NCBI GenBank assembly: GCA_963705495.1
Contig: CAVPJQ010000005.1
Span: 310,001 to 374,000 of the forward strand
Reading direction: 5' to 3'
From: DATBVX01 sp963705495
Lineage (GTDB): Bacteria; Pseudomonadota; Gammaproteobacteria; Steroidobacterales; Steroidobacteraceae
Length of the DNA stretch: 64,000 bases
Below, piece after piece: positions 1-10,606 of this stretch (the first letter of the stretch is position 1; every line of letters begins with the position of its first letter). The notes under the pieces were generated by a model that did no database searches, had not been told where the DNA came from, and saw only the letters and a program-made list of their open reading frames with translations. The translations under genes were made by a program, and so were the position numbers.

Positions 1-358
1 GCACGGCGAGTCCGGCCGGCTTGTTGATGACGAGCAGCTCCCGATCCTCGTGGACGATCGCGCTGCGAACGATGTCGAGCACGCTGCCCGGCACGCGCCG
101 TTCCCTCGGTGCATCGACGCGCACCGGTGGGAGACGCAGGCGATCACCTGCTGCCAGCCGATACTCCGGCTTCACGCGTTTGCCGTTAACCCGTACCTCT
201 CCCCGCCGCAGGATCCGGTACACGCGGCTGCGCGGAACCGACTTCAGCTCCCGCAGAAGGAAGTTGTCGACGCGTTGGCCCTCGTCCTCGGCAGCGATTT
301 CGACCTGCCGTACCTGCGGGCGCGGGGGCTGAGGCCAGGTTTCGCCCTCGTTGCTCAC
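1..358 (-). CDS. rluC: 23S rRNA pseudouridine synthase RluC, N-terminal part (cut by window edge)
   Basis: RluC isomerises uridines 955, 2504 and 2580 of 23S rRNA (E. coli numbering) to pseudouridine. About 119 codons are visible. Residues ~17-90 form an S4 RNA-binding domain with QRVDNFLL, SRVYRILRRGEVRVNGKRVKPEYR and AGDRLRLPP-type segments, followed by the beginning of the catalytic domain (HEDRELLVINKPAGLAV). The catalytic Asp motif lies beyond the left edge. I chose the GTG at 356-358 because GAGAG lies about 8 bases upstream; an in-frame GTG at 377-379 would add seven codons. The gene is divergent from rne, the same arrangement as in E. coli. Confidence 0.9.
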   Translation of the reverse strand, partial: MSNEGETWPQPPRPQVRQVEIAAEDEGQRVDNFLLRELKSVPRSRVYRILRRGEVRVNGKRVKPEYRLAAGDRLRLPPVRVDAPRERRVPGSVLDIVRSAIVHEDRELLVINKPAGLAV

Positions 359-380
359 GCGTTTGATCTCTCGTAACACA

Positions 381-409
381 TTGATTTGACGGTACTGCGT
401 TGCTATAGT
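381..409 (+). promoter_or_regulatory. predicted sigma-70 promoter for rne
   Basis: A -35 box TTGATT (381-386) is separated by exactly 17 bases from a -10 box TATAGT (404-409), reading toward rne. Transcription from about 416 would give an untranslated leader of roughly 365 bases. That is close to the known ~360-base rne leader of E. coli. Prediction from sequence only. Confidence 0.6.
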
Positions 410-782
410 GCGCGCCGACCTCGCTGCTGCAGCTTCCCCGGAAGGTGCGATGCGCGAGCCGAATCAGTGGCGCGAAGGCCATGTGCTTTTCGCGCCGCAT
501 GTTAGTTGGTCCCGGGTAGCCGGGCCATCGCTTGGGTCCTGAGAGCAGAGCGCCAGAGGCGCTCGGCGTACAGCCAAGAGTTCAGGCGTGCCACAGGCGC
601 CTCCGGTCAGGCCGGCCGGCGCCAGAAAATGCACAGGCGGGATTTGAATGAGCGTTTGCGAGTGCAGGGCACTCGCCGCTGTTCCTGTTAAATGATGTCT
701 ATAGACGCAACACCCCACCACCGCACACCGGCATCGCCCACTCCCCGCTCCGGGGCCCCTCATCACACTCCAGCAGGGGCCA
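410..782 (+). promoter_or_regulatory. long untranslated leader of rne
   Basis: This ~370-base stretch between the predicted promoter and the rne start has no convincing gene; short reading frames on both strands show no family resemblance. In E. coli the rne leader folds into hairpins through which RNase E cleaves and limits its own mRNA. The conserved length and position suggest the same autoregulation here. I did not establish a specific fold. Confidence 0.45.
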
Positions 783-3245
783 ATGAAGAGAATGCTTGTC
801 AATGCAACTCAGGCAGAAGAGTTGCGCGTCGCTTTGGTGGACGGCCAGAAACTTTACGACCTGTCGATTGAGATTCCCTCCCGGGAACAGAAAAAAGCTA
901 ACGTCTATAAGGGTCGCATCACGCGGGTCGAGCCGAGCCTCGAAGCCGCGTTTGTCGACTATGGCGCGCAGCGCCACGGCTTCTTGCCGCTGAAAGAAGT
1001 CTCCCGCGAATACTTCCGCAACGATGCTCAACCGGGCGGCCGGATGAACATCAAGGAGCTCCTCCAGGAAGGCCAGGAGCTGGTCGTCCAGGTGGAGAAA
1101 GAGGAGCGCGGTAACAAGGGCGCTGCCTTGACGACCTTCGTCAGCCTTGCAGGCCGGTTCCTGGTGCTGATGCCGAACAATCCGCGCGCCGGTGGCGTCT
1201 CGCGCCGCATCGAGGGCGAGGAACGTGACCAGCTGCGCGAAGCCATGAACGATCTGCAGATCCCCGACGGCATGGGTGCGATCGTGCGCACCGCCGGCGT
1301 AGGTCGGTCGAGCGAGGAGCTGCAGTGGGATCTGAACAATCTGCGTAGCGCCTGGGAACTCATCGATGCCGCCGCCAAGGAGCGGAGCGCGCCGTTCCTG
1401 ATCTACCAGGAAGGCGATGCCGTGACGCGAGCGCTGCGCGATTATCTCTCGGATGATATCGGCGAGATCCTGATCGACGATGCCGGCGCTTATCAGAAGG
1501 CGCAGGAATACATGCAGCGCTTCATGCCCCCCGAGTATCAGCGCAAGCTCAAGATCTACCAGGACGAGGTGCCGCTGTTCACGCGTTTCCAGATCGAGAG
1601 CCAGATCGAGTCCGCGTACTCGCACAAAGTGACGCTGCCCTCCGGTGGGAGCCTGGTGATCGACCATGCCGAGGCGCTGGTATCGATCGACATCAACTCG
1701 GCGCGCTCGACGCGCGGTGGCGATATCGAGACCACGGCCTGCAACACCAATCTCGAGGCCGCCGACGAAGTGGCACGCCAGCTGCGCTTGCGCGACATCG
1801 GCGGCCTGATCGTCATCGATTTCATCGACATGGAGTCGCAGAAAAATCAGCGTGACGTCGAGGATCGCCTGCGCAACGCGGTGAAACAGGACAAAGCACG
1901 CATCCAGATCGGGCGGCTGTCCCGCTTCGGCCTGCTGGAAATGTCACGGCAGCGACTGCGCCCGAGTCTCGGTGAATCCACTCACATCGCCTGTCCGCGC
2001 TGCACCGGCATGGGAACGATCCGCAGCGTCGAGTCGCTCACGCTCGCCATCCTGCGCCTCATCGGTGAAGAGGCGCGCAAGGAGCGCTCCGCCCGCATCA
2101 TCGTGCAAGTGCCGGTCGATGTCGGCACTTACCTCATGAACGAGAAGCGCGACTGGCTCAACACGATCAGCGAGCGCAGCGCTGTCAACGTGGTAGTGAT
2201 CCCCAACCAGAACCTGCAGACGCCCAACTATTCGATCCGCCGGGTGCGCGATGACGAAACGCAGCTCACGGAGAATGCTGGCATCAGCTACCAGATGGTC
2301 GAACAGGAAGAGCTGCTGCCCGACTCGGCACTGACACGGGAAAAGAAGCCGGCTTCCGAAGCACCTGCGGTTCCCACCGTGTTGCCGACCGCTCCTGCAC
2401 CGGTGAGTACTGTCGCCCCACCAAGCGCGTGGACGGGTGAGCCGACGATCCAGCGCCCGGGCATCTTCGTGCGCCTGTGGCGGTGGCTCTTTGGCACCGG
2501 GCCGGCTGCGCCCGCGGCCCCGCAGCCAACGAGCTCGCGACAGCATCGCGACCATCGTGATGAACGTCGCGATCAACGACCTCGGGATGGCCGGCGTGGC
2601 GGACGCGATCGCGATACGCGTCGCGATCATCATCGCAGCGCCCAGGGGCCCCACCGCGGCGATGGTGGACATCGCCGTTCCGACACGCATCAGAGGCGCG
2701 ATGGAAGGCACGGTCCCGCTCCGGCGCCATCAGTTGCTGAATCACAGGCGTCCAACGAGCGCCCTGCGGCCGAGCCTCGAAACGATGCGCCGCGCGCAGA
2801 TCGATCCGCTCAGCGAGATCGGCCCGAGCGCAGTGAGCGTGCTGAGCGCAGCGAACGCGGCGGTCGCGGCCGCAGAGGCCGTCGGCGGCGCGGTGGTCGT
2901 GATCGCGCAGAGAATCGTGATGGCGGCGGCGGCGCGGCGAACGGTGAGAGCGTTCAAGGGCAGGGCCGAACGGAACCCGCACCCGCCTCCACCAACGGCG
3001 ACGAACGGCCGTCACCGCGCAACGACTCGGGTCAAACCGCGGAACTGCCCTTCTCGTCAGCCAACCAGCGCGCCGAGGCGCGCGCTCCCGAGAGCCCCAC
3101 GCCGCCGCGGGACGATGCGCAGCGACCCGCCTCGCATGCAGCAACAGGCAGCGAAACTACGCGCCCCAGTCAGGAAGAGAAGTTCGTGGTTTGGACGTCG
3201 TCCCCATCGGACAGCCTGCCGCACGGTCCGGGGCGCGACGACTGA
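783..3245 (+). CDS. rne: ribonuclease E
   Basis: Endoribonuclease that starts mRNA decay and processes rRNA and tRNA precursors; it scaffolds the degradosome at the inner membrane. The protein has 820 residues. Residues 1-~510 are the catalytic half: S1 domain (VYKGRITRVEPSLEAAFVDYG), DNase I-like domain with the magnesium ligands Asp303 (VSIDINSARS) and Asp346 (IVIDFIDM), and the zinc-link CPRC at Cys404/Cys407. These positions match E. coli RNase E exactly. From ~520 onward the sequence is low-complexity and rich in Arg, Asp, Gly and Pro, as expected for the disordered RNA- and protein-binding scaffold, though shorter than the 1061-residue E. coli enzyme. The gene ends five bases from the convergent phosphatase gene. 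Confidence 0.97.
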   Translation: MKRMLVNATQAEELRVALVDGQKLYDLSIEIPSREQKKANVYKGRITRVEPSLEAAFVDYGAQRHGFLPLKEVSREYFRNDAQPGGRMNIKELLQEGQELVVQVEKEERGNKGAALTTFVSLAGRFLVLMPNNPRAGGVSRRIEGEERDQLREAMNDLQIPDGMGAIVRTAGVGRSSEELQWDLNNLRSAWELIDAAAKERSAPFLIYQEGDAVTRALRDYLSDDIGEILIDDAGAYQKAQEYMQRFMPPEYQRKLKIYQDEVPLFTRFQIESQIESAYSHKVTLPSGGSLVIDHAEALVSIDINSARSTRGGDIETTACNTNLEAADEVARQLRLRDIGGLIVIDFIDMESQKNQRDVEDRLRNAVKQDKARIQIGRLSRFGLLEMSRQRLRPSLGESTHIACPRCTGMGTIRSVESLTLAILRLIGEEARKERSARIIVQVPVDVGTYLMNEKRDWLNTISERSAVNVVVIPNQNLQTPNYSIRRVRDDETQLTENAGISYQMVEQEELLPDSALTREKKPASEAPAVPTVLPTAPAPVSTVAPPSAWTGEPTIQRPGIFVRLWRWLFGTGPAAPAAPQPTSSRQHRDHRDERRDQRPRDGRRGGRDRDTRRDHHRSAQGPHRGDGGHRRSDTHQRRDGRHGPAPAPSVAESQASNERPAAEPRNDAPRADRSAQRDRPERSERAERSERGGRGRRGRRRRGGRDRAENRDGGGGAANGESVQGQGRTEPAPASTNGDERPSPRNDSGQTAELPFSSANQRAEARAPESPTPPRDDAQRPASHAATGSETTRPSQEEKFVVWTSSPSDSLPHGPGRDD

Positions 3246-3249
3246 GGGG

Positions 3250-3726
3250 CTATTTTCCGGTGCGAATGTGGCTGAGCAGGCCCCGTGCGGCCTGCTCAGC
3301 CAGATCGAGAACTTCTTCGAAGCCCGCTTCTCCGCCGTAGTAAGGGTCTGGTACTTCGTCCACACCCACATCGGGCGCAAATTCCAGGAACAGGCGAACC
3401 CGCTCCCGGTACTGTGTCGGTGCGCGCCGTCGCAAGTCCGACAGGTTGGCGCGATCCATCGCCAGGATGAAATCGAATCGGGCGAAATCCTCGCTGGCGA
3501 TCTGACGCGCACGCAGTCGACTCATGTCCAGGCCACGTCTGCGCGCCGCCGCCAAGGCACGTTGGTCGGGCGGCTCACCTATGTGCCAATCGCCGATGCC
3601 GGCAGAGTCAATTTCCACGCTCAGATCGGGCGCTTCGCGGGTCAAGAGATCGCGCAGCACTGCTTCCGCCGTGGGACTTCGGCAGATGTTGCCCAGGCAA
3701 ACGAACAGGATTCTGGTCGAGGGCAC
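3250..3726 (-). CDS. low-molecular-weight protein tyrosine phosphatase
   Basis: The 158-residue cytoplasmic phosphatase has the family's P-loop CLGNICRS near the N-terminus (nucleophile Cys10, Arg16 of CX5R) and the general acid Asp127 in DPYYGG near the C-terminus. Length and motif placement are typical of the family. Bacterial members often dephosphorylate tyrosine kinases of polysaccharide export (Wzb-type), but no kinase gene is nearby, so the substrate is unknown. It is the last gene of the run aceE-aceF-lpdA-trm112-kdsB and starts 10 bases after kdsB. Confidence 0.93.
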   Translation of the reverse strand: MPSTRILFVCLGNICRSPTAEAVLRDLLTREAPDLSVEIDSAGIGDWHIGEPPDQRALAAARRRGLDMSRLRARQIASEDFARFDFILAMDRANLSDLRRRAPTQYRERVRLFLEFAPDVGVDEVPDPYYGGEAGFEEVLDLAEQAARGLLSHIRTGK

Positions 3727-3736
3727 GTTTCGTCAC

Positions 3737-4492
3737 TCAGGTTGCCAGCAGCCGTGCAACAGCCTCGAGGTCAGACTCAGTATCGACTCCGCGACGCGGA
3801 GATTCGATTGAGGTTGCCACGACAATATCCAATCCGTTCTCCAAAGCACGCAACTGCTCGAGCTTTTCGATCTGCTCGAGCGGTGCTGGAGGCAAGGCAG
3901 CGAGCCTTGCCAATACCTTGACGCGATAGGCATAGAGCCCGAGGTGCCGTCGCGCCGAGTCGTGTCGCGTCTGACTGGTGAGCCCACCCGCCGCACCTTC
4001 GCGGGGCCAGGGAATCGGCGCACGACTGAAGTACAAGGCGCGACCCTCCGCGCTGGCGGCAACTTTGACCACGTTGGGATCGAGAAACTCCTCGGCGGAC
4101 TCTATCGGCGTCGCCAGCGTCGCGATGCCCGCCCACGGCGAGCGCTCGAGCAGTTCCGCGACCTGCCGAATGATTGCCGGCGGCACCAGCGGCTCATCCC
4201 CCTGGACGTTCACCACGACGTCATCGTCCGGCCAGCGCAGGTGCCGCGCAACCTCCGCGATCCGGTCCGTGCCGCTTTGATGCGCTGGACTCGTCATCAG
4301 CACTCTTGCGCCGAACTGTCGGCAGGCGCTTTCGATACGCACGTCATCGGTCGCGATCCAGACTTCACCGGCGCCGCTGCGCACTCCGCGCTCGTACACG
4401 TGCTGAAGCATCGGGCGACCGGCAATCAGTCGTAGTGGTTTGCCCGGCAGTCGCGTCGAGGCATACCGCGCAGGAATGACGACGCGAAACAT
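3737..4492 (-). CDS. kdsB: 3-deoxy-manno-octulosonate cytidylyltransferase
   Basis: KdsB activates Kdo with CTP to CMP-Kdo, the donor for the inner core of lipopolysaccharide. The 251-residue protein has the expected start VVIPARYASTRLPGKPL, the conserved VQGDEPL segment and FSRAPIPWPR. Its length is close to the 248 residues of the E. coli enzyme. It lies three bases after the Trm112-like gene, a pairing (ycaR-kdsB) also known in E. coli. Confidence 0.96.
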   Translation of the reverse strand: MFRVVIPARYASTRLPGKPLRLIAGRPMLQHVYERGVRSGAGEVWIATDDVRIESACRQFGARVLMTSPAHQSGTDRIAEVARHLRWPDDDVVVNVQGDEPLVPPAIIRQVAELLERSPWAGIATLATPIESAEEFLDPNVVKVAASAEGRALYFSRAPIPWPREGAAGGLTSQTRHDSARRHLGLYAYRVKVLARLAALPPAPLEQIEKLEQLRALENGLDIVVATSIESPRRGVDTESDLEAVARLLAT

Positions 4493-4495
4493 GGC

Positions 4496-4684
4496 TCAGC
4501 GTTGCAGCAACGGATCGTCGGAGGGCAGCTGGCGCGCTTCCTCCTCGAGCATCACCGGAATACCGTCGCGAATCGGATAGGCGAGCCGGCTCGCTTTGCA
4601 GATCAACTCCTGCGTCTCCTCGTTGTAGAACAGCGGGGCCTTCGTGACCGGGCAGACCAGGATATCGAGCAGGCGCTTGTCCAT
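4496..4684 (-). CDS. Trm112/YcaR family small protein
   Basis: A 62-residue protein of the Trm112-like (UPF0434/YcaR) family: MDKRLLDILVCPVTKAPL at the start, then LICKASRLAYPIRDGIPVML. It contains only two of the zinc-ligand cysteines seen in eukaryotic Trm112. Bacterial members have no settled biochemical role and are often encoded beside kdsB, as here. It sits between lpdA (nine-base gap) and kdsB (three-base gap), so it is very likely co-transcribed with both. Confidence 0.9.
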   Translation of the reverse strand: MDKRLLDILVCPVTKAPLFYNEETQELICKASRLAYPIRDGIPVMLEEEARQLPSDDPLLQR

Positions 4685-4693
4685 CGCGGGCTC

Positions 4694-6514
4694 CTACTTC
4701 TTCGGCACGTACAGGTCCGTGAGCGTGCCTTCGTAGGCTTCGGCTGCAAACGCCACGGTCTCCGATAGCGTCGGATGTGGATGGATGGTGAGACCAATAT
4801 CGGCAGCGTCGCAGCCCATTTCGATGGCCAGCGCCACCTCGGAGATGAGATCCCCGGCATTCGGGCCGACGATTCCAGCCCCCAGCACCCTGTGCGACTC
4901 GTTATCGAACAGGATCTTGGTGAACCCATCGTCGCGATTGAGCGCGAGTGAGCGACCGCTCGCCATCCAGGGAAACAGTCCTTTGCCGCACTCGATCCCC
5001 TTCTGCTTCGCCTCGATCTCCGTAAGTCCGACCCAGGCGATTTCCGGATCCGTATAGGCGACTGAGGGAATCACGCGCGCTTCGAAGCGGCGCTTCTGGC
5101 CCGCGGCCACTTCGGCAGCCACCTTGCCCTCATGCGAGGCCTTATGAGCCAGCATCGGCGGGCCCACGACGTCACCGATCGCGAAGATGTTCTCGACGTT
5201 GGTGCGCTGCTGAGCATCGACACGGACGAAACCGCGTTCATCCAGGCTGACACCCGCGCGGTCCGCGCCGATGTTGCGACCGTTCGGGACGCGACCTACC
5301 GCCACCAGCACGCGATCATAAAGATGCGGCTCAGGCGCCTTATCACCCGCGAAGCTGACACGCAGGCCGTTGCGCAGTGGCTCGATCGCCGCCACGCGCG
5401 TGCCCAACAGGACCTGCTCGTAGCGGCCGCGGATACGCTTCTCGAGCGGGCGCACCAGGTCGCGATCGCAGCCGGGCATGAGTCCGTCCGTGAGCTCCAC
5501 CACGGTGACCTTGGCGCCCAACGCATCGTAGACGCAGGCGAGCTCGAGCCCGATGATTCCGCCGCCGACCACGAGCAGGCGCTTGACCTTCTCGGGCAAT
5601 TCCAGGGCAGCAGTGGAATCCATGATGCGCGGATCGTCGGGCAACCCCGGTAGCCGCGCTGACTCCGAGCCGCTCGCAATGATGCAGTGCCTAAAGTCCA
5701 CCACGCGGCGCTTGGCACCCTGTGCAATCTCGATGTGGCTGGCGTCGACGAACTGCCCGAGTCCGTGGATGACTTCAACCTTGCGTTGCTTCGCGAGAAC
5801 GTTGAGTCCGTTCGTCAGGCGCGTGACTACCTGTCCCTTCCAGGCTCGCAGCTTGTTGCGATCGATGTTCGGTGAGCCAAACCCCAGGCCGAACTCACTC
5901 ATCGAGTGCGCTTCCTCGATGACGCGGGCCGCATGCAGCAGCGCCTTGGACGGAATGCACCCCACATTGAGACACACACCCCCGAGTGTCGGCGAGCGCT
6001 CAATCAGCGCGACGCGTAGTCCCAGATCAGCGGCGCGGAATGCTGCGGTGTAGCCGCCCGGGCCGGCACCCAATACGACGACGTCGAAGGTGCGCTCGGT
6101 GGCTCGCGAGGCTGGCGGAGGCGCTTCCTGCCGGGCGGGCCTTGGCGCCGGTGCAGGTTTCGCTGCGCGGGTGCCAGTCACTTTCGGTTGGTCTACCAGC
6201 GTGACCGTCTCGACGTAGGGCTGCTCACGATCACCGACAGTTTCAGGTGTCGCCACCACCGTCGTCTGCTCGATCTCTTCGGTGCGCACCGTCGCGATCA
6301 GCGTGCCTTTTGAGACGCGGTCGCCCTTGTTCACATGCATCCGCTCGATCACGCCTGCGACGGTTGCCGGCACGTCCATGGCCGCCTTGTCAGTCTCCAG
6401 GGTGATGAGCGCATCGTCGACGCCGACCCGCTGCCCCGCGGTCGCCAGCACGTCGACGACCGTGACATCCTTGAAGTCACCGAGATCCGGGACGCGCAGT
6501 TCAACGACAGTCAT
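4694..6514 (-). CDS. lpdA: dihydrolipoamide dehydrogenase with N-terminal lipoyl domain (E3 of pyruvate dehydrogenase)
   Basis: E3 reoxidises the lipoyl groups of E2 with FAD and passes electrons to NAD+. The 606-residue protein is longer than the usual ~470 because it begins with a biotinyl/lipoyl domain (residues ~1-80, lipoylation Lys43 in ETDKAAMDVP). An Ala/Pro/Arg-rich linker to ~137 follows, then the E3 body: FAD site GAGPGGYTAAF, redox disulfide GGVCLNVGCIPSK, NAD site VGGGIIGLELA, second FAD segment AIGDVVGPPMLAHKA and the C-terminal HPHPTLSE active-site motif. Lipoyl-bearing E3 is known in several proteobacteria. The start overlaps the aceF stop by four bases, implying coupled translation. 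Confidence 0.96.
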   Translation of the reverse strand: MTVVELRVPDLGDFKDVTVVDVLATAGQRVGVDDALITLETDKAAMDVPATVAGVIERMHVNKGDRVSKGTLIATVRTEEIEQTTVVATPETVGDREQPYVETVTLVDQPKVTGTRAAKPAPAPRPARQEAPPPASRATERTFDVVVLGAGPGGYTAAFRAADLGLRVALIERSPTLGGVCLNVGCIPSKALLHAARVIEEAHSMSEFGLGFGSPNIDRNKLRAWKGQVVTRLTNGLNVLAKQRKVEVIHGLGQFVDASHIEIAQGAKRRVVDFRHCIIASGSESARLPGLPDDPRIMDSTAALELPEKVKRLLVVGGGIIGLELACVYDALGAKVTVVELTDGLMPGCDRDLVRPLEKRIRGRYEQVLLGTRVAAIEPLRNGLRVSFAGDKAPEPHLYDRVLVAVGRVPNGRNIGADRAGVSLDERGFVRVDAQQRTNVENIFAIGDVVGPPMLAHKASHEGKVAAEVAAGQKRRFEARVIPSVAYTDPEIAWVGLTEIEAKQKGIECGKGLFPWMASGRSLALNRDDGFTKILFDNESHRVLGAGIVGPNAGDLISEVALAIEMGCDAADIGLTIHPHPTLSETVAFAAEAYEGTLTDLYVPKK

Positions 6515-7860
6515 GGAATCGCCTCGAGAAGAGCGCGCGGCTCAGCAAGAACCCGCGCCAGGAACGTGGTGAAGCGCACCGCGAGTGCGCCATCGACCAC
6601 GCGGTGATCATAGGAGAGCGACAACGGCAGCATCAGCCGCGGCACGAAGCTGCCGTCGCGGTACACCGGCTGATAGCTGGAGCGCGAAACGCCAAGGATG
6701 GCCACCTCAGGTGCATTGATGATGGGTGTGAACGCAGTACCCCCGATTGAACCCAGGCTCGAGATCGTAAAGCATCCGCCCTGCATTTGCGCCGGCGTCA
6801 GCTTGCCGTCGCGTGCGCGGTCAGCGAGCTCGCCAACCTCACGCGCGAGTTCGTAGATATCCTTGCGGTCCGCATCGCGGATCACCGGCACGACCAGCCC
6901 GTTGGGAGTATCGGTGGCAAAGCCGATGTGCAGGTACTTCTTGAGGACCAGGTTCTCCCCGCGCACATCGAGCGAGGAGTTGAACTGCGGGAACTCCTGC
7001 AACGCCTTGACGCAGGCTTTGACCACGAACGCGAGTGGGGTCAGCTTGATTCCCTCCTTCACCGCCTTGCCCTTGAGCTGTACTCGCACCGTCTCGAGCT
7101 CCGTGATATCGGCAACGTCGAACTGCGTGACGTGGGGAATATTCACCCAGCTCGCAAGCAGTCGCGGACCGGAGATGCGCTGAATACGGTTGAGCGGACG
7201 CGTTTCCACCGGGCCGAACCTGGCGAAATCCACCTCCGGAACCTTCGGCAGCGCGGTTGCACCGGCCGTTCCACCACCATCTGTCAGCAGTTGCTTGACG
7301 AAGGCCTTGACGTCCTCGTGCGTGATGCGGCCCTTGGGGCCGGACCCCTTCACGCGTGCCAGGTCTACGCCAAGCTCACGCGCAAATTTGCGTACCGAGG
7401 GGCCCGCGTACGCCGTCGAAAAATCGGCGAGGGCAACGGGCGCTGCGCTGGCGGGTGCGGACGGCGTCGGTGACTGAAACCCTGCGGGCGCATCCTGTCG
7501 TGGTTCTGCGCTCCTCGCGCCGAGCGCCGGCTGTCGGACGGTTTCCTCCACCTCGCCGGATGATGCAACCGGGGCAGCGGCCTTCGGCGCCGGCGCCGCT
7601 GCCGGCTTCGCCTCTCCAGCCGCGGGTTCCAACAACGCGATCAGGCTCCCCTGCGAAACCCGGCCGCCCTTCTCGACCCTGAGCGCTGCGATCCGGCCTG
7701 CCTGCGGCGACGGCACATCCATCGTCGCCTTCTCGGTCTCGAGAGTGATCAGGGGTGTATCGACGTCGATCTCCTCTCCTTCCCTGACCAGCACGTCGAT
7801 GACGCTCACGTCGGAGAATCCACCCAGATCGGGGACGCGAATTTCGCTGAGGTTGGCCAT
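6511..7860 (-). CDS. aceF: dihydrolipoyllysine acetyltransferase (E2 of pyruvate dehydrogenase)
   Basis: E2 transfers the acetyl group to CoA and forms the core of the complex. The 449-residue protein has one lipoyl domain (residues ~1-80, Lys44 in ETEKATMDVP), a linker rich in Ala and Pro, a peripheral-subunit binding domain (~150-190: SVRKFARELGVDLARVKG, GPKGRITHEDV) and a catalytic domain ending with the active-site YDHRVVDGA. E. coli AceF carries three lipoyl domains. Here there is one, and another sits on E3. The gene starts 17 bases after aceE. Confidence 0.96.
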   Translation of the reverse strand: MANLSEIRVPDLGGFSDVSVIDVLVREGEEIDVDTPLITLETEKATMDVPSPQAGRIAALRVEKGGRVSQGSLIALLEPAAGEAKPAAAPAPKAAAPVASSGEVEETVRQPALGARSAEPRQDAPAGFQSPTPSAPASAAPVALADFSTAYAGPSVRKFARELGVDLARVKGSGPKGRITHEDVKAFVKQLLTDGGGTAGATALPKVPEVDFARFGPVETRPLNRIQRISGPRLLASWVNIPHVTQFDVADITELETVRVQLKGKAVKEGIKLTPLAFVVKACVKALQEFPQFNSSLDVRGENLVLKKYLHIGFATDTPNGLVVPVIRDADRKDIYELAREVGELADRARDGKLTPAQMQGGCFTISSLGSIGGTAFTPIINAPEVAILGVSRSSYQPVYRDGSFVPRLMLPLSLSYDHRVVDGALAVRFTTFLARVLAEPRALLEAIP

Positions 7861-7877
7861 CGCAGGTGTTGTTGCGG

Positions 7878-10541
<2,664 letters not shown>

Positions 10542-10545
10542 TTCG

Positions 10546-10574
10546 TTGGGGTCCCGGCGAGGCCCCGGTATGAT
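10546..10574 (+). promoter_or_regulatory. predicted promoter of the aminopeptidase-pyrC genes
   Basis: TTGGGG (10546-10551), a 17-base spacer and TATGAT (10569-10574) point toward the GTG start at 10607. The -10 hexamer shares bases with the proposed -10 of the divergent aceE promoter, so the two polymerases could not bind at the same time. Confidence 0.4.
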
Positions 10575-10598
10575 CCGGGTTTGGTTTTTTTCGGTCAA
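10570..10598 (-). promoter_or_regulatory. predicted promoter of the aceE operon
   Basis: On the minus strand TTGACC (complement of 10593-10598) and GATCAT (complement of 10570-10575) are separated by 17 bases, about 30 bases before the aceE ATG. It overlaps a predicted promoter reading the other way toward the aminopeptidase gene. Confidence 0.45.
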
Positions 10599-10606
10599 GG
10601 CAATAA

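Noticed and set aside
464..802. Short open frames on both strands in the rne leader
   Set aside because: No family resemblance, and they overlap the predicted leader and each other.
2437..3921. A 494-codon plus-strand frame overlapping the end of rne and the phosphatase gene
   Set aside because: It lies in another frame of the low-complexity rne tail and antisense to the phosphatase; the translation is compositionally biased and not protein-like.
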